Source: Sphingomonas sp. (GTDB taxonomy: Bacteria; Pseudomonadota; Alphaproteobacteria; Sphingomonadales; Sphingomonadaceae). From it: a stretch of DNA of 64,000 nucleotides. This document shows positions 1-8,930 of the stretch, piece by piece (positions within the stretch are counted from its first letter, which is position 1; every line of letters starts with the position of its first letter). The stretch spans positions 456,277 to 520,276 of the forward strand of contig NZ_JAHBZJ010000001.1 of NCBI RefSeq assembly GCF_019635455.1, in the 5' to 3' direction. The notes under the pieces were generated by a model that saw only the letters and a list, made by a program, of their open reading frames with translations, did no database searches and was not told the DNA's origin. A program made the translations under genes and the position numbers.

Positions 1-888
1 TTCGATCGGATCCTCGACCGTCAGGATGTTGCGCCGGCGGTCATTGAGCGTGTGCAGCGCCGCATAGAGGCTCGTCGTCTTGCCCGAGCCGGTAGGGCCG
101 GTGACCAGCAACATGCCATGCGGCCGTTCGAGCAGCCGCGAAAAGACCGCCCGGTCGCGCTCGCTCATCCCCAGATGCGCCAGATCGAGCTTGAGCGATC
201 CCTTTTCGAGCAGGCGCAGCACGACGCGCTCGCCATGCTGGGTGGGAATGGTCGATACGCGTGCATCGACGTCGTGGCCGCCGATCCGCAGCGTCACGCG
301 CCCATCCTGCGGCACGCGCTTTTCGGCGATGTCCAGCTTCGCCATCACCTTGATGCGGCTGACCAGCAGCGGGGCGAGCTCGCGGCGCGGTTCCAGCTTG
401 TCGCGCAGCACGCCGTCGATGCGGAAGCGAACGACGACGCGCTTTTCCTGGGTCTCGACATGGACGTCGGAGGCCCCCTCCTTCACCGCCTCAAGCAACA
501 GCGCGTTGATGAGGCGGATGACCGGAGAATCGTCGCGCGTGTCGAGCAGGTCGTCGATCGATGCCGCGCTGTCCGCGAGCGCCGCCAGGTCGATGTCCGC
601 CATGTCGAGATCAGCCGCCGCGCCGGCGCTGCCCGAATAGGTCGCCGCCAGCGCGTCGTCGAACGCCGTATCGTCCATTGCCACGAACCGCGCGTCGGGC
701 GCGATCCGCTGGACCTCCAGCAGCGCGTCGAGCGGCGCATCGGCGCGATGGACGCATTCCGGCCCCGTCTCACCGGGCCGCAGCACCACACCCGCGCGCC
801 GCGCATAGCCATAGGGCAGCATCGACGGGTGGGTCCCCGCCACGACCGGCGTCTCCGCCCCGGATTCGACGATCACGACCTCGCTCAC
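1..888 (-). CDS. gspE: Type II secretion ATPase GspE (3' end cut by window edge)
   Basis: This is the cytoplasmic ATPase that powers pseudopilus assembly in type II secretion. About 296 N-terminal residues are present, ending just after the Walker A region, so the rest lies beyond the left edge. Residues about 264-271 read GPTGSGKT (Walker A), and upstream stretches such as SDVHVETQ and QDGRVTLRIGG are typical of the GspE/PilB family. The start is a GTG that overlaps the gspM stop (GTGA), which implies translational coupling. The residue ladder matches GspE better than PilB because gspM and gspL precede it. Confidence is high. Confidence 0.93.
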   Translation of the reverse strand, partial: MSEVVIVESGAETPVVAGTHPSMLPYGYARRAGVVLRPGETGPECVHRADAPLDALLEVQRIAPDARFVAMDDTAFDDALAATYSGSAGAAADLDMADIDLAALADSAASIDDLLDTRDDSPVIRLINALLLEAVKEGASDVHVETQEKRVVVRFRIDGVLRDKLEPRRELAPLLVSRIKVMAKLDIAEKRVPQDGRVTLRIGGHDVDARVSTIPTQHGERVVLRLLEKGSLKLDLAHLGMSERDRAVFSRLLERPHGMLLVTGPTGSGKTTSLYAALHTLNDRRRNILTVEDPIE

Positions 889-1391
889 TGGGCCAGTTCC
901 ACGCTGGCGCGCACCCGGCCGGTCGCGCCACCCGGCGACATGGTCAGCCTGCGGACACGCAATGGAGTGGTCCGTTCGATATCGGCGATCCATCCGATCA
1001 CGGCCTGATAGGGGGCATCGGCGATCTCGGCGGTCAGGCCGTCGGCGATCGGGTTGAAGGTCGCGGTGATGCCGGTCGCCTGCGCCGACGCATCCGCCAT
1101 GTCGATGGGCGCGCCCCCGCGCATCGCCGGCCGCGCGGATGCGGGCGCCAGTACGCCGGCGGCGATCACCCGCGCGGTCAGCGTCTCGCTGGTCCGGATA
1201 TCGGCGATCGCATCGGCGCGCGCGGCCTGGATCGGCCGGATGATCCCGAAGATCAGGATGAGCACCACGATCAGCGTGGCGAGCGTCCCGACCAGCCAGC
1301 GTTCCCGCCGGCTGATCCCGCCCCACCACAGGTCGAGCTTCAGCAATGCCGCATCCAGCGCCGGCAGGCGGATGATCCGCACCCGGCTCAT
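885..1391 (-). CDS. gspM: Type II secretion protein GspM
   Basis: A 168-residue bitopic inner-membrane protein of the secretion platform that partners GspL. It has a short basic cytoplasmic N-terminus, one membrane segment at about residues 33-51, and a periplasmic ferredoxin-like region ending in RVRASVELAQ. The ATG start overlaps the gspL stop (ATGA), and its own stop overlaps the gspE start. The sequence is poorly conserved, as usual for GspM, so the assignment rests on topology, size and position between gspL and gspE. Confidence 0.85.
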   Translation of the reverse strand: MSRVRIIRLPALDAALLKLDLWWGGISRRERWLVGTLATLIVVLILIFGIIRPIQAARADAIADIRTSETLTARVIAAGVLAPASARPAMRGGAPIDMADASAQATGITATFNPIADGLTAEIADAPYQAVIGWIADIERTTPLRVRRLTMSPGGATGRVRASVELAQ

Positions 1392-2482
1392 GGTCGCACC
1401 GTCACGGTCACGCCGCCATCGGGCGCGGCGGCGACGTCGCCGGTCAGCCCCGCCTGCCGCAAGGCCGTCCGCACCTGTCCCGCCAGATCCGGCGCGGTCG
1501 GCGCGAGATCGAGGATCAGCGCACCGCCGTCGAACCGCATCGATCGCGCCGTCCCGGCGGCGCCCAGCGGCGCGAGCGCCTGCGACGCCCTGGTCAGGAG
1601 TGGCAGGAACGCGCCGGGCGCCCCGCTTCCCGGCGGCGGCAGCAGGTCCATCACCGCGCTGTCGAGATCGCCCGACAGGTTCGCGCCGGGTGCCGCCGCC
1701 GCCACTGTCGCGCGCAGATCCGCCGCCCGTCGCTCCGCGATCGCGCGGAGCATCACCGTGTCCGCCGCCGCGATCACGATATGCGCCGCCGCGCCCGCCG
1801 CCGCGATCCAGCCCAGCCGGCGCAGCCAGCCGCTTCGCCGGATCGAACGCCGCGCATAGGCGCCCTGCCGCAGGTCGATCGCGGGATTGAGCAACCGCGT
1901 CGCCAGCCCGTCGCCCGCGCCCGGCCATGGCGATTGCGGCAACGCCCCGACCGGCGCCGCGCCATGGGTCCAGACGCGCGGGCGCCCGGCGCTTTCCCAA
2001 ACCGGCCCGATCAGGCCGGCGCCGACCGCGAAACCCGCACCATCGCCACTGCGCACCAGCACGCGCCCGCCCGCGCTTTCCGCGCACCATTCGCCCGCGT
2101 CCGGCACCGGCAATGCCAGCGGGTCCGGCACCATCGCCGCATGGTCGAGACCCGCCGCCTGCGCCAGTTCGACCCATTCGCGCATCCGCGCATGGCTGAC
2201 CACTGCCGCCAGATAGCGTTTCGGCCCGACCTGCGCGCCCAGCGCCACGTGAACCGATTCGATCGGATCGGCGATGCGATCCTCGATCGCGAAGGGCAGC
2301 GCCGCCAGCCGCCGGGCATGACTGGCCAGCGGAAGATCGACGGCGAGCAGCAATACCGATTCGCCCGGCACCAGCACGGTTGCAGGACCGCCCGGCTCGG
2401 CTATGATCAGCCGTCCCCCGGACAGCGCCCACACGCCGTCCGCCGGGCCTTCAGTGGCACCTGATATGGCTGGGCCGGTCAT
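1388..2482 (-). CDS. gspL: Type II secretion protein GspL
   Basis: A 364-residue protein that links the GspE ATPase to the membrane platform. The N-terminal half is an actin-like cytoplasmic domain (GGRLIIAEPGG, then LPFAIEDRIADP near residues 60-75). A membrane segment lies at about residues 222-242, followed by a periplasmic ferredoxin-like domain. The ATG at 2482 (MTGPAIS) gives a normal family length; the open frame continues further upstream but reads antisense to gspG. It is first in the leftward gspL-gspM-gspE run and diverges from gspG with under 40 bases between the starts. Confidence 0.9.
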   Translation of the reverse strand: MTGPAISGATEGPADGVWALSGGRLIIAEPGGPATVLVPGESVLLLAVDLPLASHARRLAALPFAIEDRIADPIESVHVALGAQVGPKRYLAAVVSHARMREWVELAQAAGLDHAAMVPDPLALPVPDAGEWCAESAGGRVLVRSGDGAGFAVGAGLIGPVWESAGRPRVWTHGAAPVGALPQSPWPGAGDGLATRLLNPAIDLRQGAYARRSIRRSGWLRRLGWIAAAGAAAHIVIAAADTVMLRAIAERRAADLRATVAAAAPGANLSGDLDSAVMDLLPPPGSGAPGAFLPLLTRASQALAPLGAAGTARSMRFDGGALILDLAPTAPDLAGQVRTALRQAGLTGDVAAAPDGGVTVTVRP

Positions 2483-2518
2483 GATATCGGATGTCCCGGC
2501 TGTAACATTGCTTTCACG

Positions 2519-3043
2519 ATGGAGACGCATGTGGCCGCGATGCGCATAGTTTTGAAACAGTTCGATGACAACGTGACAGCCTGCGCCGATCAGGGCAAGG
2601 CTCGCCGGTGCGATCGCCGTGCGGTATCGCATGGCGAGACGGGCCTCACGCTGCTGGAAATGATCGTGGTGCTGGTCATCATCGCGATCGTTGCGGGGCT
2701 GGTGACGATGAACGTGATCGGCCGTCCGGATCAGGCGCGCGTCACCACGACGACCACCAATCTGAAGACGCTCTCGGCGGCGCTCAAGACCTATCGGCTG
2801 GACAATGGCCAATATCCGACCACGCAACAGGGGTTGAAGGCGCTGGTCGAAAAGCCGACGACACCGCCGCTGCCCACCAGCTGGCCGGAGGGCGGCTATG
2901 TCAGCGAGAATCCGGTCGATGCCTGGGGCAATCCCTATGTCTATGCCTCGACCGGATCGTCCTTCGAACTCAAATCGCTGGGCAAGGACGGCAAGCCGGG
3001 TGGCGAGGGTCTCGACGCCGATCTCGATTCGAAGGGCGGGTAG
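2519..3043 (+). CDS. gspG: Major pseudopilin GspG
   Basis: The major pseudopilin of the type II pseudopilus, processed by prepilin peptidase. The type III signal reads ETG|LTLLEMIVVLVII, with cleavage expected after Gly42 and the conserved Glu at mature position 5. The mature part is a normal GspG length (about 132 residues) and keeps the NGQYPTTQQGLKAL, DAWGNPY and GGEG motifs of the calcium-binding C-terminal domain. Mature residue 1 is Leu rather than Phe. From the ATG at 2519 the leader would be 42 residues, unusually long; other starts are ATG 2540 and GTG 2573. It is first in gspG-H-I-C-D. Confidence 0.92.
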   Translation: METHVAAMRIVLKQFDDNVTACADQGKARRCDRRAVSHGETGLTLLEMIVVLVIIAIVAGLVTMNVIGRPDQARVTTTTTNLKTLSAALKTYRLDNGQYPTTQQGLKALVEKPTTPPLPTSWPEGGYVSENPVDAWGNPYVYASTGSSFELKSLGKDGKPGGEGLDADLDSKGG

Positions 3044-3047
3044 GATC

Positions 3048-3596
3048 GTGTCGGGGGCGGCGCAGCTGACGGGCATCGGCGCTGTCGATCCTGTGCGGGG
3101 TCACCCGTCCGTCGCCCGATACAGGGCTTCGCACGCCCAACGTGTCGCGCACGCCACCTCCGGCATGACGTTGATCGAGATGCTGATCGTCCTCGTCATC
3201 ATCGGGATCGCCGCCGGCGGCGTGGCGCTCGGGATCGGCGCGGCGACCCGCGCGCCCTCCGCCGAATCGGAGGCGCGCCGCCTTGCCATCCGGCTTCAGG
3301 CGGCGGCCGACGACGCGATGGTCGGCGATCGGATGATCGCCTTCACCGTCGAACCGCACGGCTATGGCTTCGCGGCGGTGTCCCGCGACGGCAAGCTAGC
3401 CCCGCTCAGCGAAGGGCTTGCCTATCACCAGGTTCCCGGCGGCATCTCGGTCAGTATCGACGCCGCGCCACCGGTGATGCTGGGCGTGGACGGCAGCGGC
3501 AAGCCGCTGACCGCGACGGTGGAAAACGGCACGCAACGCTGGATCGTCCGCTATGACGGCATCACCGCCACCGCCAGCAGGGCCGACCCGTCGTGA
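3048..3596 (+). CDS. gspH: Minor pseudopilin GspH
   Basis: A minor pseudopilin of the pseudopilus tip or shaft. The cleavage motif TSG|MTLIEMLIVLVII sits after residue 39 if translation begins at the GTG at 3048, five bases past the gspG stop, so the leader is again long. Mature length (about 143 residues) and the Glu at position 5 fit GspH. The C-terminal half reads as a beta-rich domain ending in TQRWIVRYDGITATAS. The stop overlaps the gspI GTG. A later start would also work; the pseudopilin call itself is firm. Confidence 0.85.
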   Translation: MSGAAQLTGIGAVDPVRGHPSVARYRASHAQRVAHATSGMTLIEMLIVLVIIGIAAGGVALGIGAATRAPSAESEARRLAIRLQAAADDAMVGDRMIAFTVEPHGYGFAAVSRDGKLAPLSEGLAYHQVPGGISVSIDAAPPVMLGVDGSGKPLTATVENGTQRWIVRYDGITATASRADPS

Positions 3597-3949
3597 AGGG
3601 GGAAGACGGCTTTTCGCTGATCGAGGCGCTGGTGGCGCTGGCGGTACTGGCGATCGCCACGGTGGGCCTTGTCCGCGCACTGGAAAGCCATATCGATTCG
3701 ACGCGCGGGATGGAGCGGCGCGCAACGGCGATGTGGGTCGCGGAAAACCGCCTGGCCGACCTCCAGCTCGCCGACCCCGCCGCCACCGCCGCGACGGCGG
3801 AGATGCTGGGCCAGCAATGGCAGGTGAAGGTCGCCCGCACCCGCACCGAGGATGCGGCGATCGACAAGGTGCGGATCGACGTCTTCGCGACCGGTGAGCG
3901 ATCCCCGCTTGCATCGCTCGACGGCTTCGTGAAGGGCGGCGGCGCATGA
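3593..3949 (+). CDS. gspI: Minor pseudopilin GspI
   Basis: A 118-residue minor pseudopilin. Cleavage is expected at MKGEDG|FSLIEALVALAV after Gly6, with the required Glu at mature position 5. The motif AMWVAENRLADLQL, typical of GspI, follows near residues 47-60. The GTG start overlaps the gspH stop and the stop overlaps the gspC ATG. Its usual tip partners GspJ and GspK do not follow here. Confidence 0.9.
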   Translation: MKGEDGFSLIEALVALAVLAIATVGLVRALESHIDSTRGMERRATAMWVAENRLADLQLADPAATAATAEMLGQQWQVKVARTRTEDAAIDKVRIDVFATGERSPLASLDGFVKGGGA

Positions 3950-4749
3950 TCCGCGTTCTCGACCTCTCTGTGCGGCAAAGCCGGACCGCGCTCGATATCG
4001 CGACTGCGGCGGTCATCATATCTGTGGCGATCGCGCTTGCCGGACTGACATGGCGACTCGCCGGTCATGCCGGCACCGGCGCGGTCACGGTGCCGTCCGG
4101 CGCGCGCCCCGTCGCTGCGATCGCCGATCCGGCGCCGGCGCTCGCCTGGGCGCCGTTCGGCCGGACGGCGATCACCGACGCCACCCGGGCCACCAGCCTG
4201 CCCCTCAAGCTGAAGGGCGTGTTCGCCGCCAGCCCCGCCTCGCTGTCGGTCGCCTATATCGAGGTGGGGGGGCAGCCGGCGGTGCCGTTCCGCATCGGCG
4301 AGGCTCCGGGCGGCGGCGTGATCGAGGGGATCCTGCGCGACCGCGTGCTTCTGCGCGTCAACGGCAATATCGAATTTCTCGCCTTTCCCGATCCCACGCT
4401 GACCGCAGCGCAACAGGCCGCCGCCGCGAGCGCCCAGCCGCAGGGCGCGCCCGGGCAACAGCCAGGCCAGGCCCCGGCGGCACCGCCGGCGGTGCAGGCC
4501 CAGCCGCCCGCTGCGGCATCGGGCGCGCTCTCCGGTCTCAGCCCGGCGCCAGGTGGTGGCTTGCAGGTCGGCGCCGCCGCGCCGCCGGGCCTGCGCCCGG
4601 GTGACGTCGTCACCTCGATCAACGGGACCGCCGTTTCGTCCCAGGCCGCCGCTGCCGCCGCCATCGCCGCAGCGCAGGCGAGCGGCTCCGCCCAGATCCA
4701 GATCACCCGCGACGGAAAGCCCGTGACGCTGACCGTCCCGCTCCGCTAG
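3946..4749 (+). CDS. gspC: Type II secretion protein GspC
   Basis: A 267-residue inner-membrane protein that couples the platform to the secretin. A membrane segment lies at about residues 17-37 and a homology-region domain at about 80-135 (LPLKLKGVFAASP, then FRIGEAPGGG). An Ala/Gln/Pro-rich linker covers about 150-190, and a C-terminal PDZ-like domain starts at about 195 (GLRPGDVVTSINGT). The ATG overlaps the gspI stop and the secretin gene follows ten bases later, the usual GspC-GspD order. Confidence 0.9.
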   Translation: MIRVLDLSVRQSRTALDIATAAVIISVAIALAGLTWRLAGHAGTGAVTVPSGARPVAAIADPAPALAWAPFGRTAITDATRATSLPLKLKGVFAASPASLSVAYIEVGGQPAVPFRIGEAPGGGVIEGILRDRVLLRVNGNIEFLAFPDPTLTAAQQAAAASAQPQGAPGQQPGQAPAAPPAVQAQPPAAASGALSGLSPAPGGGLQVGAAAPPGLRPGDVVTSINGTAVSSQAAAAAAIAAAQASGSAQIQITRDGKPVTLTVPLR

Positions 4750-4759
4750 GGGTCGCACC

Positions 4760-6814
4760 GTGCCGAATCCGATCCGCAACACCTTTCTCGCCCTGGCGCT
4801 CGCCGCAACGGTCGCTCAGCCCGTGGTCGCGCAACAGGGGGACGCCGCCGACATCGTCGTGAACATGCGCGGCGTCGAGATTGCCGACGTCGCCGACCAG
4901 ATTTCGCGGCTGACCGGCCGGACGCTGATCCTCGATCCGGCGGTGAAGGGCGTGGTCACCGTCACCTCCGCCACACCCCTCTCGCGCGGGGGCGTGTGGG
5001 AATTGTTCCTGTCGGTGCTGCGCGCCAATGGCTATGCCGCCGTGCGATCGGGCCGGGCCTGGCGGATCGTCGCCGCCGCGAACGCGGTGCGCGACGGTGG
5101 CGTCCCCTCTCGCGGGGCATCGGGACAGGAACTGGTCACGCGGATGATCCGCCTCGCCAACGTCCCCGCCGCCGAAGCGGCGCGCGTGGTGCGGCCGCTG
5201 GTCGCCAGCTTCGGCAGTGTCGAGGCGCTCGCTCAGCCCAATGCGGTCGTCGTCACCGATTATGCCGACAATGTCCGCCGGATCGAGGGCATATTGCGCT
5301 CGCTCGACGGCAATGGCAGCGGCCAGACCTTCGCCACCATCACCCTGCGCAACGGCAGCGCGGCGGACGTGGCACAGGCGGTGCAGACCGCGCTCGGCGA
5401 TCCGACCGCCGGCGGCGCGCGGGTCGCGGCCGATGCGCGCAGCAACACCATCATCGTGCGGGGCGCCCCCGCCGCCGTCGCCGACGCGCGGCGGATGATC
5501 GCCTCGCTCGACACGCCGGGTGGGGCGACCCCGATCACCCGTGTCTTCCGCCTGAACTATGCCGATGCCGAAGCGGTCACCGACGTGCTGCGCGGCGTGC
5601 TGGGGCAGGAATCGACGACGACCAATCCGGTCGCGCGCAGCCTGTCCGGCAGCAGCGCGTCGCGCAGCCCGACCAGCGCGCTGGGCAGCCTTATCGCTTC
5701 GGGTGGCACGAGCGCGGCCCAGACCGCCGCAGCGGCCGCCGGCGCCGCCGCCCAGCAGGCGCAGCAAGCATCGTCATCGACCCAGGGCGCGCAATCGACG
5801 CCTCAGGGCTTTTCGACGCCTGAGCTGGTCGTCCAGCCCTCGCCCGACATCAACGCCATCGTCGTGCGCGGCACACCCAGCGCGGTCGCCGCACTCGGGC
5901 CGCTGATCGCCGAACTCGACGTGCGCCGCCCCCAGGTACTGATCGAGGCAGCGATCGCCGAGATCACCGGCGACGAGGCCGAGGCGCTGGCGGTCCAGCT
6001 CGGCACCAGCGGCGCGGTGCTCGATTCGGTCGAGGGCGCCGGAACCTCGTTCAGCACCGCCGGGCCGTCGCTCGGCACGATCCTGACGGCGCTGGGCGTC
6101 CCCGCCGGCTCGATCCTCGGCTCGGGCTTCACCGGCAACGTCGCCATCGGCAACGACTTCTCGATCCTGGTCCAGGCGCTCGGCACCTCGTCCAAGTCGA
6201 ACCTGCTCTCCACGCCCCAGATCACCACCCTCGACAACAAGGTGGGCGAGTTCGTGGTCGCCCAGGAAGTGCCGTTCATCACCGGTTCGATCCTGACCGG
6301 ATCGAGCACCGTCACCCCCTATACCTCGGTCGAACGCAAGGATGTCGGCATCACGCTGAAGGTGCTGCCGCGGATCAATGCCGGCGACACGATCCGGCTC
6401 GAGGTGATGCAGGAAGCCTCGTCGATCGCCCCCACCCAGCTGAGCCAGGCGACCGACCTCATCACCAATCGCCGGGCGATCAACACCACCGTGCTCGCCG
6501 AAAACGGCCAGACGATCGTGCTGGGTGGCCTGACCTCCGACGATTATGGGCAGGTGAAGAGCCAGGTCCCGATCCTGGGCGATATCCCGATCCTGGGCGA
6601 GCTGTTCAAGGGGCGCCGCGAAACCCGTGCAAAGCGCACGCTGTTCATCTTCCTCAAGCCGACGATCCTGCGCAATGGCGAGGACGCCGCCGCGATCGCC
6701 AAGGCCAAATATGCCCGGCTGCGCGCCGACGAACTGGACCAGAACAAGCCGAGCAACCTGCTGCTCAAGCCGCTTCCCCCGCGGCTGACGCTGGAGATCG
6801 ACGGGATCTACTGA
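4760..6814 (+). CDS. gspD: Type II secretion secretin GspD
   Basis: A 684-residue outer-membrane secretin that forms the exit channel. A signal peptide covers about residues 1-25. An N0 domain and three N-domain repeats follow (NAVVVTDYADN, RSNTIIVRGAP, DINAIVVRGTP). A Ser/Ala/Gln-rich insert lies near residues 290-345, and the secretin core carries VPFITG, KVLPRIN and ILGDIPILGELF. Start is GTG at 4760. A C-terminal extension past the core could be an S-domain, but this is not clear. It is last of gspG-H-I-C-D and converges with holC. Confidence 0.95.
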   Translation: MPNPIRNTFLALALAATVAQPVVAQQGDAADIVVNMRGVEIADVADQISRLTGRTLILDPAVKGVVTVTSATPLSRGGVWELFLSVLRANGYAAVRSGRAWRIVAAANAVRDGGVPSRGASGQELVTRMIRLANVPAAEAARVVRPLVASFGSVEALAQPNAVVVTDYADNVRRIEGILRSLDGNGSGQTFATITLRNGSAADVAQAVQTALGDPTAGGARVAADARSNTIIVRGAPAAVADARRMIASLDTPGGATPITRVFRLNYADAEAVTDVLRGVLGQESTTTNPVARSLSGSSASRSPTSALGSLIASGGTSAAQTAAAAAGAAAQQAQQASSSTQGAQSTPQGFSTPELVVQPSPDINAIVVRGTPSAVAALGPLIAELDVRRPQVLIEAAIAEITGDEAEALAVQLGTSGAVLDSVEGAGTSFSTAGPSLGTILTALGVPAGSILGSGFTGNVAIGNDFSILVQALGTSSKSNLLSTPQITTLDNKVGEFVVAQEVPFITGSILTGSSTVTPYTSVERKDVGITLKVLPRINAGDTIRLEVMQEASSIAPTQLSQATDLITNRRAINTTVLAENGQTIVLGGLTSDDYGQVKSQVPILGDIPILGELFKGRRETRAKRTLFIFLKPTILRNGEDAAAIAKAKYARLRADELDQNKPSNLLLKPLPPRLTLEIDGIY

Positions 6815-6828
6815 CCGGCCTTCCGGCC

Positions 6829-7269
6829 CTAGGCGGCCTGCGTCCAGCGGCCATTCTCGTCCTGTTTCCAGTAGCGGCGCTCGACATCATCGCGTCCGGC
6901 CAGCCCCTTCCACGCGACCCGTGCCGCGCCGATCGCCTCTCCATCAAAGAAATGAAAGGCGCGATCGAAATCCAGCGCCGCGTCACGCCATTCGCCGTCG
7001 ATCAACGCGACGAAGCGGGCGCCGTTGGCGGGTTCGACCTCCGGCCCGATCAGCACCGGCTGAATCCGGTCGTCGCCCTCCCCCGCCTGGGCGTGCGGCA
7101 GGAAGCTCTCCGCCTGCCAGCTCCACAGCGCGCCATCGATCCGCGCCCGCTGTCCCGGGTCGGCGGACACGACGAGCAGGCGTCCCCCGCCATCCACCAC
7201 TTTCGCGGCGATGCCGGGGAGCGCGCGCTCCACCGGCGTCACCGTCAGGTGATAGAAATCGACCTGCAC
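6829..7269 (-). CDS. holC: DNA polymerase III subunit chi
   Basis: A 146-residue chi subunit of the polymerase III clamp-loader complex, which contacts single-strand binding protein. The N-terminus VDFYHLT and the blocks WSWQAESFLPHAQ and PVLIGPEVEPANGA are characteristic of HolC. The start is a GTG 11 bases beyond the pepA stop, so pepA-holC is an operon as in many proteobacteria. Length is normal. Confidence 0.92.
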   Translation of the reverse strand: MQVDFYHLTVTPVERALPGIAAKVVDGGGRLLVVSADPGQRARIDGALWSWQAESFLPHAQAGEGDDRIQPVLIGPEVEPANGARFVALIDGEWRDAALDFDRAFHFFDGEAIGAARVAWKGLAGRDDVERRYWKQDENGRWTQAA

Positions 7270-7280
7270 CCCGGCGCCGT

Positions 7281-8756
7281 TCAGCGCTCGAAATTGTCGC
7301 GGACGAACCGGTCGAGCAGCCGCACGCCATAGCCGGTCGCGCCCTTGTCATAGGTGCTTCCCGGCTTGTCCGCCCACACCATCCCGGCGATGTCGAGATG
7401 CGCCCAGCGGACGCCCGGTTCGATGAAGCGTTGCAGGAACTGCGCGGCGGTGATCGATCCGGCCCCGCGCGGGCCGACATTCTTCATGTCGGCGATCGGG
7501 CTGTCGATCAGCTTGTTATAGGCGTCACCCAACGGGAAGCGCCACAACAGGTCTCCGGTCGCACGCCCCGCCGAAAGCAGTTCCTCCGCCAGCCCGTCAT
7601 CGTTGGAGAACAGGCCGCCATGCTCGCTGCCCAGGCTGATGATCATCGCGCCGGTCAGCGTCGCCAGATCGACGATCGTGCGCGGCGCATAGGTCTTCTG
7701 GACCCAGGTCAGCGCATCGCACAGCACCAGCCGCCCCTCGGCGTCGGTGTTCAGCACCTCGATCGTCTGTCCCGACATCGACGTGACGATGTCGCCCGGG
7801 CGCTGGGCATTGCCGTCGGGCATGTTTTCGACCAGCCCGCACACGCCGAGCACATTGACCTTCGCCTTGCGCCCGGCCAGCGCCTGCATCGCGCCGGCAA
7901 CCGCGCCTGCGCCGCCCATGTCCCATTTCATGTCCTCCATGCCGGGTCCGGGCTTCAGGCTGATACCGCCGGTGTCGAACGTCACGCCCTTGCCGACGAA
8001 CGCCACATCGACGTCGCCCGCGCCGCGGCCGTTCCAGCGCATCGCCAGCAGCCGGCCTTCACGCACCGATCCCTGTGCGACGCCCAGCAGCGCCCCCATC
8101 CCCAGCTTTTCCATCGCCGCGGTGTCCAGCACCTCGATCTCGACGCCAAGATCGGCGAGCGGCCGGCACCGTTCGACGAAGCTCTCCGGATAAAGGATGT
8201 TCGGCGGCTCCGACACGAGCGTGCGGGTCAGGCCCAGCCCCGCGTTGAGTGCCGCATGGTCGTGCCAGCTCGCCTCCGTCCCGTCCGGAACATTGGCAAG
8301 GGTGAGTTCGACCAGCGTCGGCTTCTGCTTGTCGGTCAGCTTCGTGCGATAGCTGTCGATGCGCCATCCGCGCTGCACCGCCGCCGCCGCAAGCCGCGCC
8401 GCCGCGCGGGCCGTCGGCGCGCCGCCCAGGCTTGCGAAATCGACCACGATGCGATCGACGCCCGATGTCAGGAACCGGGCGGTAAGCGCGCCGCCCGCGC
8501 GCTCGTAATCGGCCTCTCCGCCGCCGCCCACGCCGAGCAGCAATATCCGGTTGGCACCATCGCCGCCCGGCACGAACAGCTCGACGATCGACCCCGCCTC
8601 GCCCGCGAACCGGCCGGCCCGTGCCGCGCCACGCGCAAGCGCAAGCGTCGGATCGTCCAGCACGCCGGACGGGATGCGGTCCAGGCCGTCCTTTTCGACC
8701 GGCAGCGCCAGTACGGCGGCATCATCGGGACGGGTGGGGGAGAATGTTACGCGCAT
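7281..8756 (-). CDS. pepA: Leucyl aminopeptidase PepA (M17 family)
   Basis: A 491-residue cytosolic, two-metal aminopeptidase that removes N-terminal residues from peptides. The C-terminal catalytic domain shows the metal-binding and catalytic motifs VGKGVTFDTGGISLKP and NTDAEGRL, with the catalytic Lys in the first. The N-terminal macro-like domain covers about residues 1-160. The ATG at 8756 gives the family length; the frame stays open for another 46 codons without a better start. Confidence 0.95.
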   Translation of the reverse strand: MRVTFSPTRPDDAAVLALPVEKDGLDRIPSGVLDDPTLALARGAARAGRFAGEAGSIVELFVPGGDGANRILLLGVGGGGEADYERAGGALTARFLTSGVDRIVVDFASLGGAPTARAAARLAAAAVQRGWRIDSYRTKLTDKQKPTLVELTLANVPDGTEASWHDHAALNAGLGLTRTLVSEPPNILYPESFVERCRPLADLGVEIEVLDTAAMEKLGMGALLGVAQGSVREGRLLAMRWNGRGAGDVDVAFVGKGVTFDTGGISLKPGPGMEDMKWDMGGAGAVAGAMQALAGRKAKVNVLGVCGLVENMPDGNAQRPGDIVTSMSGQTIEVLNTDAEGRLVLCDALTWVQKTYAPRTIVDLATLTGAMIISLGSEHGGLFSNDDGLAEELLSAGRATGDLLWRFPLGDAYNKLIDSPIADMKNVGPRGAGSITAAQFLQRFIEPGVRWAHLDIAGMVWADKPGSTYDKGATGYGVRLLDRFVRDNFER

Positions 8757-8841
8757 GAAACTTCCTGTTCCTGTGGATCGTTGTCGTCGTCGTTGCGGCC
8801 ATTCTCTAGGCCAGTGTGCGGCGAACGGCAAAGGCTGGCGA

Positions 8842-8870
8842 TTGCGAAGCCGCGCCGGCGATGCGATAGG
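8842..8870 (+). promoter_or_regulatory. Candidate promoter for the lptD operon
   Basis: TTGCGA and GATAGG are separated by 17 bases, about 60 bases before the lptD start, in the only non-coding gap between the divergent pepA and lptD. The -10 match is only partial, so this is a weak prediction. Confidence 0.3.
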
Positions 8871-8930
8871 GCTGAACAGCGCGCGGATGCGCACGAGTGC
8901 CGATGGGTGGTTTCAAGGGGTGGTTCGGAC

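Noticed and set aside
6815..6835. GGCCTTCCGGCC hairpin between gspD and holC as a shared terminator
   Set aside because: The stem is only 4 bp and no U-run follows on either strand.
6921..8930. In-frame 670-codon extension of lptD upstream
   Set aside because: It runs antisense to holC and pepA and reads as Arg/His/Pro-rich noise; the GTG at 8931 begins a proper signal peptide.
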